The translations under genes and the position numbers were made by a program. Under the pieces are notes generated by a model. That model was not told where the DNA came from. It searched no databases and was given only the letters and a program-made list of their open reading frames with translations. A DNA stretch of 64,000 nucleotides from Yamagishiella unicocca (lineage: Eukaryota; Chlorophyta; Chlorophyceae; Chlamydomonadales; Volvocaceae). Below are positions 1 to 12,063 of this stretch, piece by piece (positions within the stretch are counted from its first letter, which is position 1; each line of letters begins with the position of its first letter). The DNA lies in the NCBI GenBank assembly GCA_003116995.1, contig BDSL01000064.1:372001-436000 (forward strand), in the 5' to 3' direction.

Positions 1-1
1 G

Positions 2-538
2 GACGAGCAGGCGGGAGCAGCAGCGGCGGTAACTCCAGGTGGAGAAGCACGGCAGGTCACCGGCACCGCAGCTCCGGCTGATGGCGCCGGGGCGGCCACA
101 AGGGAGCAGTTCACACCGGTGCGCCGCATAATAGTGCGGTTCACGGGTGAGGCAGAGGATGTTCAGGCTGCAAGGGCAGCCTTTATCAGCTGCGCTGTGT
201 TCATCCGGCAGACGTTCCAGTGGGTGGTTGCCGACAACCTCACCCCCGCGGGTCGCGCCGCCCGACGTGCAGCATCGTACGACTACAAGAGGTTGCTGGA
301 CGGCGGCATGCGGCCGAAGTGGCGCAACGGCGCCCAGATCTTCGTACTGCCTCCGGGGTCACGTGTCCCCAGGCAGTACACAGAAGAGGACGTGAAGCGC
401 TGCCCGGAGGCACCACCAGAGACGGGCGGACGAGGAGTGAGGGGAGGCGGAGCATGGCGCAGTATGGCGGGGTCCGGTGAGGGACCCGGGAGGAATGGAG
501 ACCTGGGAGGTGCGCGTAACGGCGACGCACGAATCTAA
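2..538 (+). CDS. LINE ORF1 protein, C-terminal part
   Basis: The frame is open from base 2 to the TAA at 536-538, so at least 178 residues are present and the start lies outside the window. The protein is Ala/Gly-rich at first, then has a compact segment beginning PVRRIIVRFTGEAED that could be an RNA-binding fold, then a Gly/Arg-rich basic tail. I see no CCHC knuckle. In APE-type LINEs the ORF1 product is an RNA-binding chaperone that coats element RNA; that role is inferred from position only. The stop overlaps the ORF2 start codon (TAATG at 536-540), an arrangement that fits termination-reinitiation for ORF2 translation. Confidence 0.7.
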   Translation, partial: DEQAGAAAAVTPGGEARQVTGTAAPADGAGAATREQFTPVRRIIVRFTGEAEDVQAARAAFISCAVFIRQTFQWVVADNLTPAGRAARRAASYDYKRLLDGGMRPKWRNGAQIFVLPPGSRVPRQYTEEDVKRCPEAPPETGGRGVRGGGAWRSMAGSGEGPGRNGDLGGARNGDARI

Positions 539-3500
539 TGACGGATAGTAACCTGCGTATCATTTTGTGGAACGTGCGCCATCTAGAGGAAGGCAAGCTG
601 CAGGAAGACGAACTAATATGGCATTTACTTTCTATGCATGATATCATCATTTGTGTTGAAACACACGGCACAGAAGCGCACCCGACAGCAGGTCAACAGC
701 TACCGGGTTATAAGAATTTTTGCGTGGACAGGCCTAGAATGGGGGGCAGGAGGGCGGGAGGTGTAGCCGTGTACGTCCACGATAGAATCGCAGACGCCTT
801 GGAGCCGTTACTGTATGTAGCGGAGCCTCGGGGCTGCGAGTCTGTGTGGCTGCGGCTGCGCTCCGATTGGGCGGACGCAGGCGGCCGTAGTTTGCTGATC
901 GGTGCGTGCTATATCGCGCCCGAAGACTCGTCCTACCATAGGGAAGGACGACCAGCAGCCACGAACGCCGAAGCAGCCCTAGATGCCTTTGCTGCTCTTC
1001 AAGCGAGATTAGGCGCACTGCGACGTGACGACGACCTAGTGCTCCTTGCCGGTGATTTCAACGCACGTATGTCTGGGGGACAGAGCGGGATTCCAGACCT
1101 GCCCGACATCACAGTAGCAGGTTTAGCAGAGCAATTAGGGGCTCCCTTTGGCTATGACGACAGCATTGATGCTGTTCCACGTTTTCGGAATTGTGTCGAC
1201 GCGCGCACCAACCACGCGGGCATTGAGCTGGGGAACGTATGCCGCTCAGAAGGCCTGTGTGTAGTAAATGGGAGGGTTAGAGGTGATGAACGCGGGGCTC
1301 TTACGTTCTTGGGCCCGCAAGGTGGCAGTACGGTGGACCTATTTCTAACTAGTCCTAGTCTGTTTTCTAAGTGTCAGGCTTTATTTGTGTTTGATAATCT
1401 GCATAATAGGCTACGTACGTGGTACGGGCGGGCGTACGTTCAGTGACCACGGACCGGTTAGTCTACAACTGGGCGTGCGGCTGCAACGGCCGGACGGGGA
1501 ATTACCTCCACGTCGTCCTCGTAAGCGTCTGGGTTTCAACGTTAGCCAGTGGAGGAAGTATGCAACCTATTTCACTGCAGACGACAGTGCAGTAATGGCA
1601 AATCTACAGGAGGTTACGCAAGGGTTGGATAATGGCTCTGTTTCTAGCACATGTGCGGTAGATCGTATAGGCGAGATTCTGTACGGAGCTATGAAGCAGG
1701 CTTTTGGGGTGGGGCGTGAGTCGCGGCAACCGCGATCGAATCACGCGCCTTGGTGGAATGCGGAATGTGCGCAAAAGCATGCTGCTATGAGTTCTAAGCT
1801 AACGGATGCAAAAGGTCAAGGCAGGTGTTCGGGGGTGTGGCAAGCATACAGGGTCGCGAGGCAGGAGTTCAATAGAGCACGCAGGCGCGCAATGGCGGCT
1901 TTTGAGCACGAGGAATGGCGCGCATTCATTAACAACTGTCGCGGAGACCCTAAGGCGCTATGGCGCAAGCTTTCGGACGGGTCATCGGAGTCGTGCCCTA
2001 TTACTGATGCAGACGCGTGGCGAAGTCATTTCCAGGCGCTGCTCAATGAAAGGCAGCGCCCGCCAGATTATGAGCGTGCAACGGATATACTGGGCTTTGT
2101 TAATAGAGTAGATAGGCACACGTTACCTTGGTGGCGTGCCTTAGGGGAGGAGGAAGCAGAACTCAGGAGGCGAGCGGCAGATGAGGCGCTCAACACGCCA
2201 ATTACGGCGGCGGAAGTTGCAGTGGTTTTGGAGAAGCTACCGAATGGCAAGTCGAGCGGTCCCGAGAAAGTGTGCGGCGAGTGCTACCGATACGCTCGGA
2301 AGCTTCGCAGTGGCAGCGAGGATCGGAGCCCAGAAATTAACAGGCTTGTCCCGGTTGTGACGGTGCTAATGGAGCATATTCGCGCTACGGGTGATTACCC
2401 TGCACAGTTTACTGTGTCGGATCTAGTCCCGGTGTATAAGGGGAATGGGAAGGACATGTTAGAGTGCAGTAATTACAGAGGGATCGCGGTGGGCGGAGTG
2501 CTTGCCAAATGTTACGCTTCAGTTCTGGAACGGCGTCTTTCAAAATTCGCCGAATCTGAATTTGCAGCAAGACCGGTCCGACACTGGTGTCAAGCGGGTT
2601 TTCGTCGGGGTTTGGGCACACAACATCATCTTTTCGCGCTTCGTCATTTTATAGCTCGTTACGCTAGGCCGGGGCAACACGGGCTTTTAGTCTGCCAGAT
2701 CGATTTCGAGAAGGCTTTTGATCGTGTGGACCGAAATTTGTTGTGGGCTCGGCTAAGGGAACGGGGTCTTTCTGGGCAAATGCTGTCTGCTATTAGGCGT
2801 TGTTATGATAAGGTGCAATTGCGCGTGAAAGTCAACGGGAAGAGAGGTGAGCGGTTTGAATCAGTGCAGGGGGTAAAGCAGGGATGCCCGCTAAGCCCAG
2901 TCCTGTTCGGGTTGTTTATCGAATCATTTGCGGATTACGTAGATGAGCACGAGCAAAGGCAACCTCGGGGATGCGTCCCCACCGCGCATGGAAAAGGGGT
3001 CCCGGAGCTGCTGTACGCGGATGACCTTACGCTCATGACTATGAATCGGGAACGGATGCAATTCCTGTTGGATAGGTTAGCGGAATTCTGTGATGCATTT
3101 GGAATGAATTTGAATGTGGGTAAATGCGAGTTGATGGTATTCGCCGGTAGGCAAACGTCCTACGACGCACTTTTGAGTGATGCAGCAGGGTTGCGTTATG
3201 CGGGCCAGACGGTGCCAGTCAAAGAGCGCGCAAGATATCTTGGACTGCGATATGGATCAGGTTTTTCGTTCGACTCGTGCCGAATGGAGCTATGCGATGT
3301 GGGTCGCAGGGGAGTTTTTGCTTTAATGCGTAAGTTAGAATTAAATCGCGTATGGGCACCCGATCTTATGCTACGCTGTTTTGACGCCCAAATAAGGCCT
3401 TTATTATCGTACGGAGCGGAGGTATGGGGACCAGACGCTATTTGGGAAGTTTTAGGAACTAAGGGTAGACAGCGGGTTAGGGAGTGGCAAAGATGGAACC

Positions 3501-4492
3501 AGCGGGGAGGGTCAGGAGCGACGGGGGAGAATGCGGCGCTGCTTGGCAGATGGGGAAAATGGGTTCGAAGCACAGGTCGTGCGGCAGGTGTATTTGAAAG
3601 AGCTCTGGCGGATCCAATGGTCGAGGTACAGAAGATCTTTTTGCGCAGGGTAGTTGGCGCTAGTTTGCCTCCGAACAGGCAACTCTTCGCAGAGTCCTCT
3701 CAACTGCCTTTGCATCACTTTTGGGCACAGCAAGTGTTTGGTTTTTGGAAGCGCCTGAGTAAGCAGCCCTCGACGCTCGCACAGGCAGTCTTAGAGGAGG
3801 ATATTTTTGCATGGTTGGAATCGGATCGCTCGTCAAGCGAGCATGAATATTTCTGGGCTGGTAAGGTGCTGCGGATTCTTGGAGCACTTGGGTACGACTA
3901 TCGCCAACATGTGAGCGCAACGTTGAGTAATGTGGACAAAGCCAAGGCAATAGCCGCGTTGGAAATCCCGTTTGACAAGGTGCTAGAGGAGTTCAGGCGG
4001 CGTTTGCTGCTCGATTGGAACTCGAGTGATATTGTTATGGATCCGCGGGTTTTTCCCGAATTTGCAGCAGGAGACAGTGATCGCGGGAAGCCGGGCGTAA
4101 CAATGTGTCGCTACTCGAATTGGATGGGCGTTGCATATGCCCCCGACGCGCATACAAAGAAGCTCGATCACCTTCGCGCGTGTATGCCTCGGAAGCATCA
4201 CACGGCGCTGATGCGTTTTCGTCTCGGCTGTTGGGATCTCGACGTAAGTCGTTTTGCACGTCGGCCGCGTAAGCCACGTGTTGAGAGAACGTGCCGAGTG
4301 TGCCGCGGGGATATGGTAGAAGACGAGTTTCATGTTCTTATGGAGTGTCCCGTGTATGAGCCCCTCAGACGAGCTGTAGATTTCCCTACTGGACAGGATA
4401 TGCAAGTGGTGATGACTACGTGGGATCAGGTGAAACTAGGCAACCTTTTGGCTCAGATACAGAGGGCGCGGACAGAGTCATTAAGGGAATAA
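538..4492 (+). pseudogene. LINE ORF2: endonuclease-reverse transcriptase, frameshifted
   Basis: The first frame (538-1446, 302 aa) is an apurinic-type endonuclease with NVRHLE, VETHGT and GDFNARM motifs. The second frame (open from 1385 to the TAA at 4490-4492) starts with the missing last endonuclease motif SDHGPV and continues into reverse transcriptase: IDFEKAFDRV, QGVKQGCPLSP and the catalytic YADD at 3014-3025. The C terminus has a C-x2-C...H-x4-C finger (CRVC...HVLMEC). The endonuclease is therefore split across two frames that overlap at 1385-1446, so a single indel there breaks one ancestral ORF. Programmed shifting is possible but I see no slippery heptamer. Product role: nicks DNA and copies element RNA at the target site. 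Confidence 0.88.
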
Positions 4493-4585
4493 TCCCGATT
4501 TTCTAGTATTAGTTCTTGAAGTGCGCCCTTTGACGGATGTCCGTTATGGGGGGACGCATGCTACTGGCGCGAGCCAGTACGACAT

Positions 4586-4613
4586 GTAATAAATCGTAAA
4601 TCGTAAATCGTAA
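4586..4613 (+). repeat. 3' heptamer tail of the LINE
   Basis: About three and a half copies of AAATCGT lie about 95 bp after the ORF2 stop. Short tandem 3' tails instead of poly(A) are common in non-LTR elements, and this one marks the 3' boundary. Confidence 0.7.
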
Positions 4614-7463
4614 ACTCCGGCAGGAGCAAGGCACAAGTTCCGTACTGGACGTCTCCACCAAATAATCCGATTTTTTCAGCGTCAAATTTATTAACACTTA
4701 TTGGGGTATTGCACTCGCTCGTTAGTTGCGGTTGTTAATTAAGTTGCGATATCGCATCAGGTTTCCTACACTTCAGTCCCTCCGATACCCGCAAGGCGCT
4801 GCGGGTCAGAAGTTTTCGCCCCGTATTTGGCAGGAGCATGACAGCGCGCCGGGCCGAGGCGGCAGACCCCTTCCGTGCGCCACCCCAGTGGCGACACAGT
4901 TCTGGCCTTGATTTCCTCCAAGAGCTTGACCTGCCAATCATACACGACGGTAAGTGGATGAAATCTAATGCATATCATTTGTGTGTAATAGCAGAGAATG
5001 GAGGCTTACACCCAAGTGTCGGTATTTATCTCGGTATCTATGGAGTGTGTTCGGACGTGGAATGAAGGTGAAACAGTGACATGGTCGCAATTGGCGAGTG
5101 ACAGTGCAACCGCCCTAATTTCCTTATCTTAATTGCAGTTCCGAGGGAAACGCTTCCTTTGGTGCCCTGCGCGCTCATGAGCGACGCATCAGGCAGATGG
5201 CCTATGGCTGTGCCGTCGCAGAGTGCTCTGCAACAGCGGTAAGATATATATGCAGTCATGTTATACATTATCCTTCAGGTATTTTGTTGTTGCTGCTTCG
5301 CACGGCCGTTGCTTCAAGTACAACACAATTCTGCTTGCCATGCTCTTCCGCCCAAGCTTCCACATTCGCAACGTGTAGCTATGAGGATAGACCATTTACC
5401 TGTATTGCAAGTCCGGGCGAGCCCAGGCGAGAGGCTGGCCCATACCGAGAACACACCATACGAGGAGCCAGCGCTAGCAGCCAGCAGACGCCCCAAAAGG
5501 CTCAGAAAAATACAGGACACCCAGGAAGTCTGGGTCCGGACATAAAACAACAATTCGGGCCACCTCTGGAAAAACGTTTTGTGACCAGACAGCCCGAACC
5601 GATGGGCTGGAAACAGCAATCCCCGGCAGCCCAGGTCCCCACCCACACGCGAACAAGCTCCACCCAGAAAGCCATCCATCAAAGGGACTTAACACACACG
5701 GGCAGTCCAGCAAACCAGGACAAAGAAAAAAGGGGAAACGCAAAACCGGGCAGACAACGCCCCAGGCGCCCCCACCAAATCCCAGACCACAGGAAACAGC
5801 TAGGCGGGCCAAATCACCTTGGTAAAAACACAAGCGACGGGTTCAGAAGGAGCCAAACAGGCGGAAAAACACGAGAAGCACGAGGCAGGAGCCGCTCAGG
5901 CCCTCCTGGGCAGCCGGGTTTCTGCCAGCGCACCGCGAGCGATCACCTACCACGTAAAAAGGCGGGTTAGCTAGGGGCCCCGACAGCATCACACCCGGCC
6001 CGCGGCTCGCGCAGCTCTTCGAAACCCCCCAAGCGGGCTCCAGAACCAGTAACCGCAAGCAGTTAACTGCGCGCGAGCGCACGTGGCCCAGCCGGCCGGC
6101 GGTGGCAAGACACCGCCCGGTTGCTTGGCGCAAATTGGGTTGGCGCAAAATAGCCCGGAGTGTGTATAGCGGCTGAGGTCAATCGCATTGAGAGCGGCCA
6201 GGGGGGCAACATACATCCCAAAGACTCTGCTCCCAGCCAGGGGGCCCTTGCACCAGCCATAGCCCCACACGGGCCAGCGGCCGGACATACACCAGCGGGG
6301 GCAGCCAGCGGCCGGCCAGCCACGCATGGCGGCCGGTAGCGTGAACTCGACTGCGACCGCGCGCATGGCTGTCGCCGTCGCTGGTAGATACCAGTACAAT
6401 CCAGCAGCCTTATTTCGTATTGACACTTCATTTAACCCGTTTCATGCATTATGCGTTGTTGCGTTGCGCGTCGTTGCGTGGTTTCCGGCGGCATCCCCAG
6501 GTTTGCAGCAATTAAAGTCGCATTGGCCGCCGGTTTTATTGCCACTTCCAGGACCGCCGGGTGCGTCAAACCTCCTCGAGCCAAAGCTCTACTTGTTAAA
6601 GCCCTGCTTGCCTCCGCGAAGCTCTAGGATGAGTGCAAGCGGAGGTGCCGCTCGTCCAGACGCCGTCGCGGATCAACCGCTGGCGCTGGAGGCGTGTACG
6701 CACGGCTGGACGCTACATCTGGCAGTTGGATGCAGGACGACATGTACATCGAATGACGTGTGTTCCACGGACAAGAAGAGAGCCACGGTGGAAGGTAGCT
6801 CGGCTTCAAGTCGCACCCCGCAGCGAGCCCAAGGTCCGTAAGTGCGTCACACCGACACGGACATGCCGTGCCAACACCGAGCTGAATCCTACAAATGATT
6901 ACTGTTCCCCCTTTCTTAACGAGTTTAACGAGAACCCGGATTGCCGATACAATTAGTCGCTCCCTGCTGCGTCGGCAGAATGCACGAAGAGTAAGGTCAA
7001 CTGTATGAGCCTCACCCTTATTTGGTGGTTGGCAACCGCTGAGTAGCCCCTGTTAGGTGTATGTTTGCAGACGTTAGCCCCGGAGGCGACGTATCGACTT
7101 AGGAAGCTCGCGTCGTTGAGCAGTGGTGTAGCCTGCGTTACTAAGTTTGAGTTTTGTTGTTTGAGTCGACCAGCGGCCATGGCCATGACCTGCACCGGAC
7201 GCACTGATAGCGAGCGCTTTCAATTTTAGGTCCGCGGTTACGTGAGTAGTGTGCATTGGCGACTGCCATTCAGCTTTCAGCTTAACTCCTGTCCTTTGTC
7301 TGCACAGCCTTTGCGACATGGGTGCAAGCGGGTGCTAGGAAGCTCCCGTGAATTCAATACGCTCTGTATGACGCGCTCGTCCCACGAACATTTGTGGTGT
7401 GCCATCATTAGTGATCGCGTCATTGCTCGCCGCCTGTATACCTGGTAAATGCATGCCACTCGG
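4614..7463. other. Intergenic, no convincing gene
   Basis: Several frames are open here (for example 5197-5970 plus) but they have no recognisable domain, overlap equally open antisense frames, and are of biased composition. No conserved splice-linked model was found. The stretch is probably decayed repeat DNA. Confidence 0.5.
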
Positions 7464-9284
7464 CCCTATGGCATAAACGTGTCGGTTAGGGGTCGTTTTG
7501 GCCAACCATGGGGGTCGGTTATCGGGTGGGTCGGTCAACCTTCGGTTTTGGGTCGGTAAACGGTCGGTTGGGTTACCGAGTGTAAGGGTAACCCAACCTT
7601 GTGGTTGGGTAAACGGGTACCCAACGGGTACCCCGGTAAACGAACCCTATGGTTGGGTTACAGTACCGTTTCTGGCTACCGACCCCTGTAAACGGGTACC
7701 CAAATTTACAAACCATGTGTTTTCGTACCCTTGCCTCAGTATCCCAAACGGGGTTTAATGCTCGTTAACCGAAGATAGCCCACCCGATAACCGACCCCAT
7801 ATGGACTGGTTAACCCTGGTTACCCAGCCCAACCCGGCCTGTGAACAGCAGCAATGACAGATTGGCATCCATTCTGGTGTTTTACAAAGTAGGACCAGCT
7901 GCACAGCTGTCCATGCTGTCATCTGCCGCCCGCACACATCCGTCCACGCTGTCACTTGCCGCCTGCACACGTCTGTCCACACTGTCACCTGCCGCCTGCA
8001 CACGTCTGTCCACACTGTCACCCGCCGCCCGCACACGTCTGTCCACGCTGTCACCTGCCGCCTGCACAAAGCTGTCCACGCTGTCACCCGCCGCCCGCAC
8101 ACGTCTGTCCACGCTGTCACCTGCCGCCTGCACAAAGCTGTCCACGCTGTCACCCGCCGCCCGCACACGTCTGTCCACGCTGTCACCTGCCGCCTGCACA
8201 TGTCTGTCCACACTGTCACCCGCCGCCCGCACACGTCTGTCCACGCTGTCACCTGCCGCCTGCACAAAGCTGTCCACGCTGTCACCTGCCGCCTGCACAA
8301 AGCTGTCCACGCTGTCATTCACCGCCCGCACACGTCTGTCCATTCTGTCACCCGCCGCCCGCATATGACTGACTATGCTGTCATTCACACGTGTCTCACC
8401 CAATCTGTCACATGCAATATGCATACCTTTGTCCACACTGTCCCCCGCCGTCCACAAAAGGGTACACCAACAAAGATGCCCTCCTATGTTGTCTATGCTG
8501 TCTCGATGCCTACCTATTACGAGGGCCCCATCAAAACAAGTCACCCCTGCCACCCTGCTATTATTTTGCCATAGGTGGACACTGAGCGTGGTTGGAAAGT
8601 GTCATCAACGTCGCCTTGCTTGCACCAGACCCAGCCGCCTCTTTCATGGTAGTGCCGCCACCACCTCAAGTGCCAGGAAGGGGTCAGTCCCCCCAGGGGC
8701 AGTGCCAGCACCGCTGCCTGCCTGTCCGCCTTCTGACCACCTGAGGGTAGAACAATGAATGCGAAGAGGATATTTTCAATATCTAGTTTCAGAATGCTGC
8801 AGAATTTCTTTATCACAGTCCGTCTTAAAGAGCGTGGATACTAGCAATAAGGGTTGGCACAGTTTCCACGTAAACTAGGGCCGCTCATTATTTGAATAAG
8901 CCAACTATGACAGATGCCACCGACGTTTTCTTCCTGGAAAAATTTTCCTAAGCTATTTTAGAAGATATATAATTACTTTTGAAGATGGGAAACCTAGGTG
9001 CCATGGGCGACACACCGCTCTTTGCTGGTGCACAAGGAGCCGTACAGGGCCCATGCACATGCTTGTCAGTGGGGCACAGACATATTTTGTTGATTGTTTG
9101 TTACAAATTATGATGTTTTCTTGAACGATGGTGGGTTGGGCTTTCCGAGGCAGTTACTGTATCGGTTGACCGGGCTTCGGTGAACCGGGCGCCTCGTTCA
9201 CGCTACCGGGTCAGTCAGCCTGTTTGGTAAACGGCCCGGTAGGTCGGTAACCTGGGGGCAACCGAGGGTAAGTATGCCATAGGG
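7464..9284. mobile_element. Candidate inverted-repeat element carrying a minisatellite
   Basis: CCCTATGGCATA at 7464-7475 is repeated as its exact reverse complement at 9273-9284. The base triplet CGG sits directly outside both ends, as a 3-bp target duplication would. The left 340 bp and right 130 bp are rich in GGTTACC/GGTCGGTAA-type words. The centre has a 33-bp minisatellite and no transposase. This looks like a non-autonomous DNA element; 12 bp of TIR is short, so chance or a different boundary remains possible. Confidence 0.45.
7912..8362. repeat. 33-bp minisatellite, about 13-14 units
   Basis: A 33-bp unit is repeated almost perfectly; on plus it reads as 11-residue units of the form RLSTLSPAACT. 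Because the period is a multiple of three, several frames on both strands stay open, which explains the long repetitive ORFs. Two alternating unit types (CACACGT versus CACAAAG variants) suggest amplification of a dimer. No sign of real coding use. Confidence 0.9.
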
Positions 9285-9864
9285 CGGCAGCAGTGTTTGA
9301 AGGTGGGTAAAGTCGAAGGGGTGCTTTTTTACCCTACGAACAGTCTGTTATGTCATAGCTACGACAGTAAACTAAATCCAAGAGGACAGTGAGCTACATC
9401 CTCGAAAAATAAAATCTGTGCGGGCGTGGGATTGGGGCTTGTGGGCCCCTCCCGAACCTGTATATACCTGCATGTGTATGTATGCTGGCTCCGGTGCCAT
9501 GCTTTGGTAGTTTTTGTAGTTGTGGTTGTTCAGTTGCGGCGGACGCGGTTTCGGTGGCTGTTCCGGCTAGCCTCGGTTTACGGCTAATACGATTCGTTTC
9601 CTTTTATTAATAATGAATGGAATATCTTGTGATGAGAACTCCTGCGTTCTGGATGGAGTGGACGGCGTGATAACATTATATTGGATGGGTTCTGGCGGCC
9701 GACGAACGCCTAGGTTTATTTGTTGCTCCACCGCCCTGGTGTTCCCTAGTTGTCGAAACCTGATGCGAGCTGGTCGACGCTGGGGGACCTTAGCGAATGT
9801 ATAATCCTTCGAACGCTTTGAATCGTGACCGGATTGTAATGAATGCAAATCTACCAAACGCGTA
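9285..9864. other. Sequence upstream of retroelement ORF, nothing assigned
   Basis: No gene or clear repeat recognised. An antisense frame at 9567-10658 is a shadow of the retroelement ORF. Confidence 0.4.
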
Positions 9865-11232
9865 ATGCCAAGTACAACGTGGGCCAACGGAGTTTGCAAG
9901 ATAGGGCTTACTTGTTCCAGCGGGCTCCAGGCCAGAAGGCAGAACCACCGGGCACATCGCCGGATACTAAAAGACATCGCTAGCGAGCCGCTGGTGCCAG
10001 GCCCGTGGTGTGTACACGTGCCGATCTGGGGCAACCCGCTCCTCCCAGCCTGCCAGTCTGGGCAGGTGGTGGTCGGCAGGAGGCCGGGCTTGGAATACTT
10101 ACACCCAGAACTGGTGGGGTGCTGGGCCATTAAGACGTTGGGCGATGTTCTAGCGGCTCGTGATGCACTTCGGGACTTCTTAGTCGCGTCCGAAACGGCG
10201 GTGCAGACGGCATGGCCAGCGGGATGGCGGGGGCTCGTCGTCCGAGTCTTAGATCCGCGGTCAAGAGCAGCGAAGACGTTTCTGGGGCTTGATCGGTGGC
10301 GGGAATGTACGGGGGCGCTGGAAGCGTTGCTAGCTGAGGTGCCAACCCCGTGGAAGCAAGCAGCGGCACTGGTGATGCCGGTTTCCTCCCAGGGTATACC
10401 CCACGTTCTACCTGGGACAGAGGAAGTGGGGTCCATGCTCACCGCACGGTTGGGGTGGCGGTTGGGCGGGGGGGAGCCGCTGGCGCTGCGGGATATGACT
10501 GTTCGGGTTGGGACGGCTGTGCAATTGGTCGAGTTCGCGGACGCCCGGCGGGCCGCGCATGAGAAATTTGTGCGCGAAGCGCTTGGGGGGACCGGGCCTG
10601 TCCTGCCAGCGGCCCTGAATGCCTTGCAGCAAGTGTTCCGGCGGCTCTGGTCTGGCATGAAGTGGGAGCCGGCCTATAAGGAGGGATGGTGGCGGTTGGC
10701 TGTGGATGGGATCCCCCTCCTCGGGAACTCTCATATGCGGACGGCAGCAGCAGCCCCTTGTGGGTGCGGTGTGCCGGCTGGAGAGTCTCCAGGGGCGGGT
10801 ACCCCCCGCTTACACCACTTTTGGTTCTGCCCGGTGGCTCAAGCAGTGACTGCCCAACTCGAGACCCAGCTCGGTGCAGGGGTGACACGGGCGCAAGTTT
10901 GGTTGGTGCAAGCACCTATCGGGGTACAGTCCTGCGTCTGGGATGTAGTAGTCCTGGCGGCTATTACTGCCATGGAGGTGGGGCGCCGTTTTATGGCCGC
11001 GGCCTTGAAAAGGGCGGGGGCTGGTGGTCCCCCTCTTACTCCGGGTAGTGGTCTTCTGGATCGCGCCGTTCGCCGTGGGGTGGTGGAGTTTTGGGCCCTT
11101 TTGAGGGGCTTTGCGGCGCTGGGGCTTCCCCAGAAAGGCTGGGATGCAGTGGGGCCTCGGCATCCTTTCTTGCGGGTTGCCGCCAATCGCCTTGTGTGCG
11201 GGGGACCGGCTGAGGTACTGGTGGATTCCTGA
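9865..11232 (+). CDS. 5'-truncated retroelement ORF, C-terminal region
   Basis: A 455-residue frame ends at TGA 11230-11232. Near residue 310-330 it has a finger-like cluster (PCGCGVP...LHHFWFCPVAQAV). From memory, this kind of Cys/His cluster followed by FWxCPVAQAV is the C-terminal part of RT-bearing ORFs of volvocine retroelements; the RT itself is absent here. The frame is preceded by non-homologous sequence, as in a 5'-truncated insertion, and is followed by a 3' region that recurs elsewhere (11458-11625). A degenerate inverted copy of the same coding segment lies at 12064-12350. I would not treat it as a host gene. Confidence 0.6.
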   Translation: MPSTTWANGVCKIGLTCSSGLQARRQNHRAHRRILKDIASEPLVPGPWCVHVPIWGNPLLPACQSGQVVVGRRPGLEYLHPELVGCWAIKTLGDVLAARDALRDFLVASETAVQTAWPAGWRGLVVRVLDPRSRAAKTFLGLDRWRECTGALEALLAEVPTPWKQAAALVMPVSSQGIPHVLPGTEEVGSMLTARLGWRLGGGEPLALRDMTVRVGTAVQLVEFADARRAAHEKFVREALGGTGPVLPAALNALQQVFRRLWSGMKWEPAYKEGWWRLAVDGIPLLGNSHMRTAAAAPCGCGVPAGESPGAGTPRLHHFWFCPVAQAVTAQLETQLGAGVTRAQVWLVQAPIGVQSCVWDVVVLAAITAMEVGRRFMAAALKRAGAGGPPLTPGSGLLDRAVRRGVVEFWALLRGFAALGLPQKGWDAVGPRHPFLRVAANRLVCGGPAEVLVDS

Positions 11233-11457
11233 TCGGCTCGGGTTGTCTTGGGGAGCGGGGTTTCCCGTGCTTCATACTTTCTGGCTATATAGGCGTGTTG
11301 AGCCCTGCTAGGGGTCCGTGCCTTATGGGATGAGAGGTGGCGGGTTCCGATGTTTGCATCGTTGCGGCGCTTCACTGGTTCGTCGGGTGCTGGGCTGTTA
11401 GGTTGGTTGGTGGCCAGTTCCTGATAGGGGAGCCTCTAGTGCAAATTCCCCCTAGGG

Positions 11458-11625
11458 TGCTGGCTGCTGCTCGGTATGCCTACGGCCTGTCAACTTGGTG
11501 TTCTGGTGGTTTGCCTTTGTTTCGGTGCATGTCGGTCTTTGTTTCCTCCGTCTTCTTCAGTGTCAGGCGATGCGCCCGATGGTTCTACCTCTTGGTCTGG
11601 AACCCACTGTAACCGTTACAACAAC
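11458..11625 (+). repeat. 3' end module of the retroelement (reference copy)
   Basis: These 168 bp recur with few differences at 50322-50490. The terminal part, with TGGTCTGGAACCCACTGTAA and a run of GTTACAACAAC, recurs in both orientations at several other places. It is the 3' terminus of the element, and probably the part recognised by its reverse transcriptase. Confidence 0.75.
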
Positions 11626-11817
11626 TAAAAGAGATGAACGAGACAGAAACCCAGCCGCAACGCACTCATGACAAACCACCAAGATACTCGCCAATGGTCC
11701 AGAGGCAAAAACAGCAGCAGCCATCGCCCCAGATGAGATAGGGCACTACTGTTGGGCCCTACCACGAACCGACCGCCAAGACACCTCCCCGTCGGCAGTT
11801 TGTTCATCTTCCTGCGT

Positions 11818-12062
11818 CTCTTTCAGCGTCAGGCGATGCGCCCGATGGCTCTACCTTTTGGTCTGGAGCCACTATAACAGTTACCACGACACAATTGCCG
11901 ACCAGAAACACAAGCTCCGAGCAGGGAACCTCCACCCGGAGACGAAAGTCAAGAAGCAGGGGAACCGCCCTGCCGCCACGCAGCAGGGGCCGATCACGAC
12001 CCCACACTCCCGGCCCTTGACACACGCGGCTTTTGGTCCGGAGCCCACTGTAACACGTACTA
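11818..12062 (+). repeat. Two further partial copies of the 3' tail module
   Basis: At 11822-11890 the words CAGGCGATGCGCCCGATGG and TTTTGGTCTGGAGCC recur, and at 12028-12062 TTTTGGTCCGGAGCCCACTG recurs, both on plus. They interrupt an inver­ted ORF remnant, so the region is nested debris. Confidence 0.6.
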
Positions 12063-12063
12063 C

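Larger units (their letters stand above)
1..4613 (+). mobile_element. LINE (APE-type non-LTR retrotransposon), 5' end outside window
   Basis: Two consecutive plus-strand frames encode an ORF1-like protein and an endonuclease plus reverse transcriptase, followed by a short 3' UTR and a tandem heptamer tail ending near 4613. There are no LTRs. An apurinic-type endonuclease upstream of RT and a C-terminal Cys-His finger place it in the L1-like/APE group; the exact clade cannot be fixed by eye. The element runs off the left edge. One frameshift in ORF2 suggests this copy is inactive, although all catalytic motifs are still readable. Confidence 0.9.

Noticed and set aside
7755..8553. Long ORFs on both strands with RLSTLSPAACT-like or QVTAWTDVCGR-like repeats; also a CRISPR-like look
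   Set aside because: They are products of a 33-bp minisatellite; units are contiguous with no unique spacers, so neither a gene nor a CRISPR array.
9567..10658. 363-residue minus-strand frame
   Set aside because: Antisense shadow of the retroelement ORF; composition is Ser/Arg/Pro-rich with no domain.
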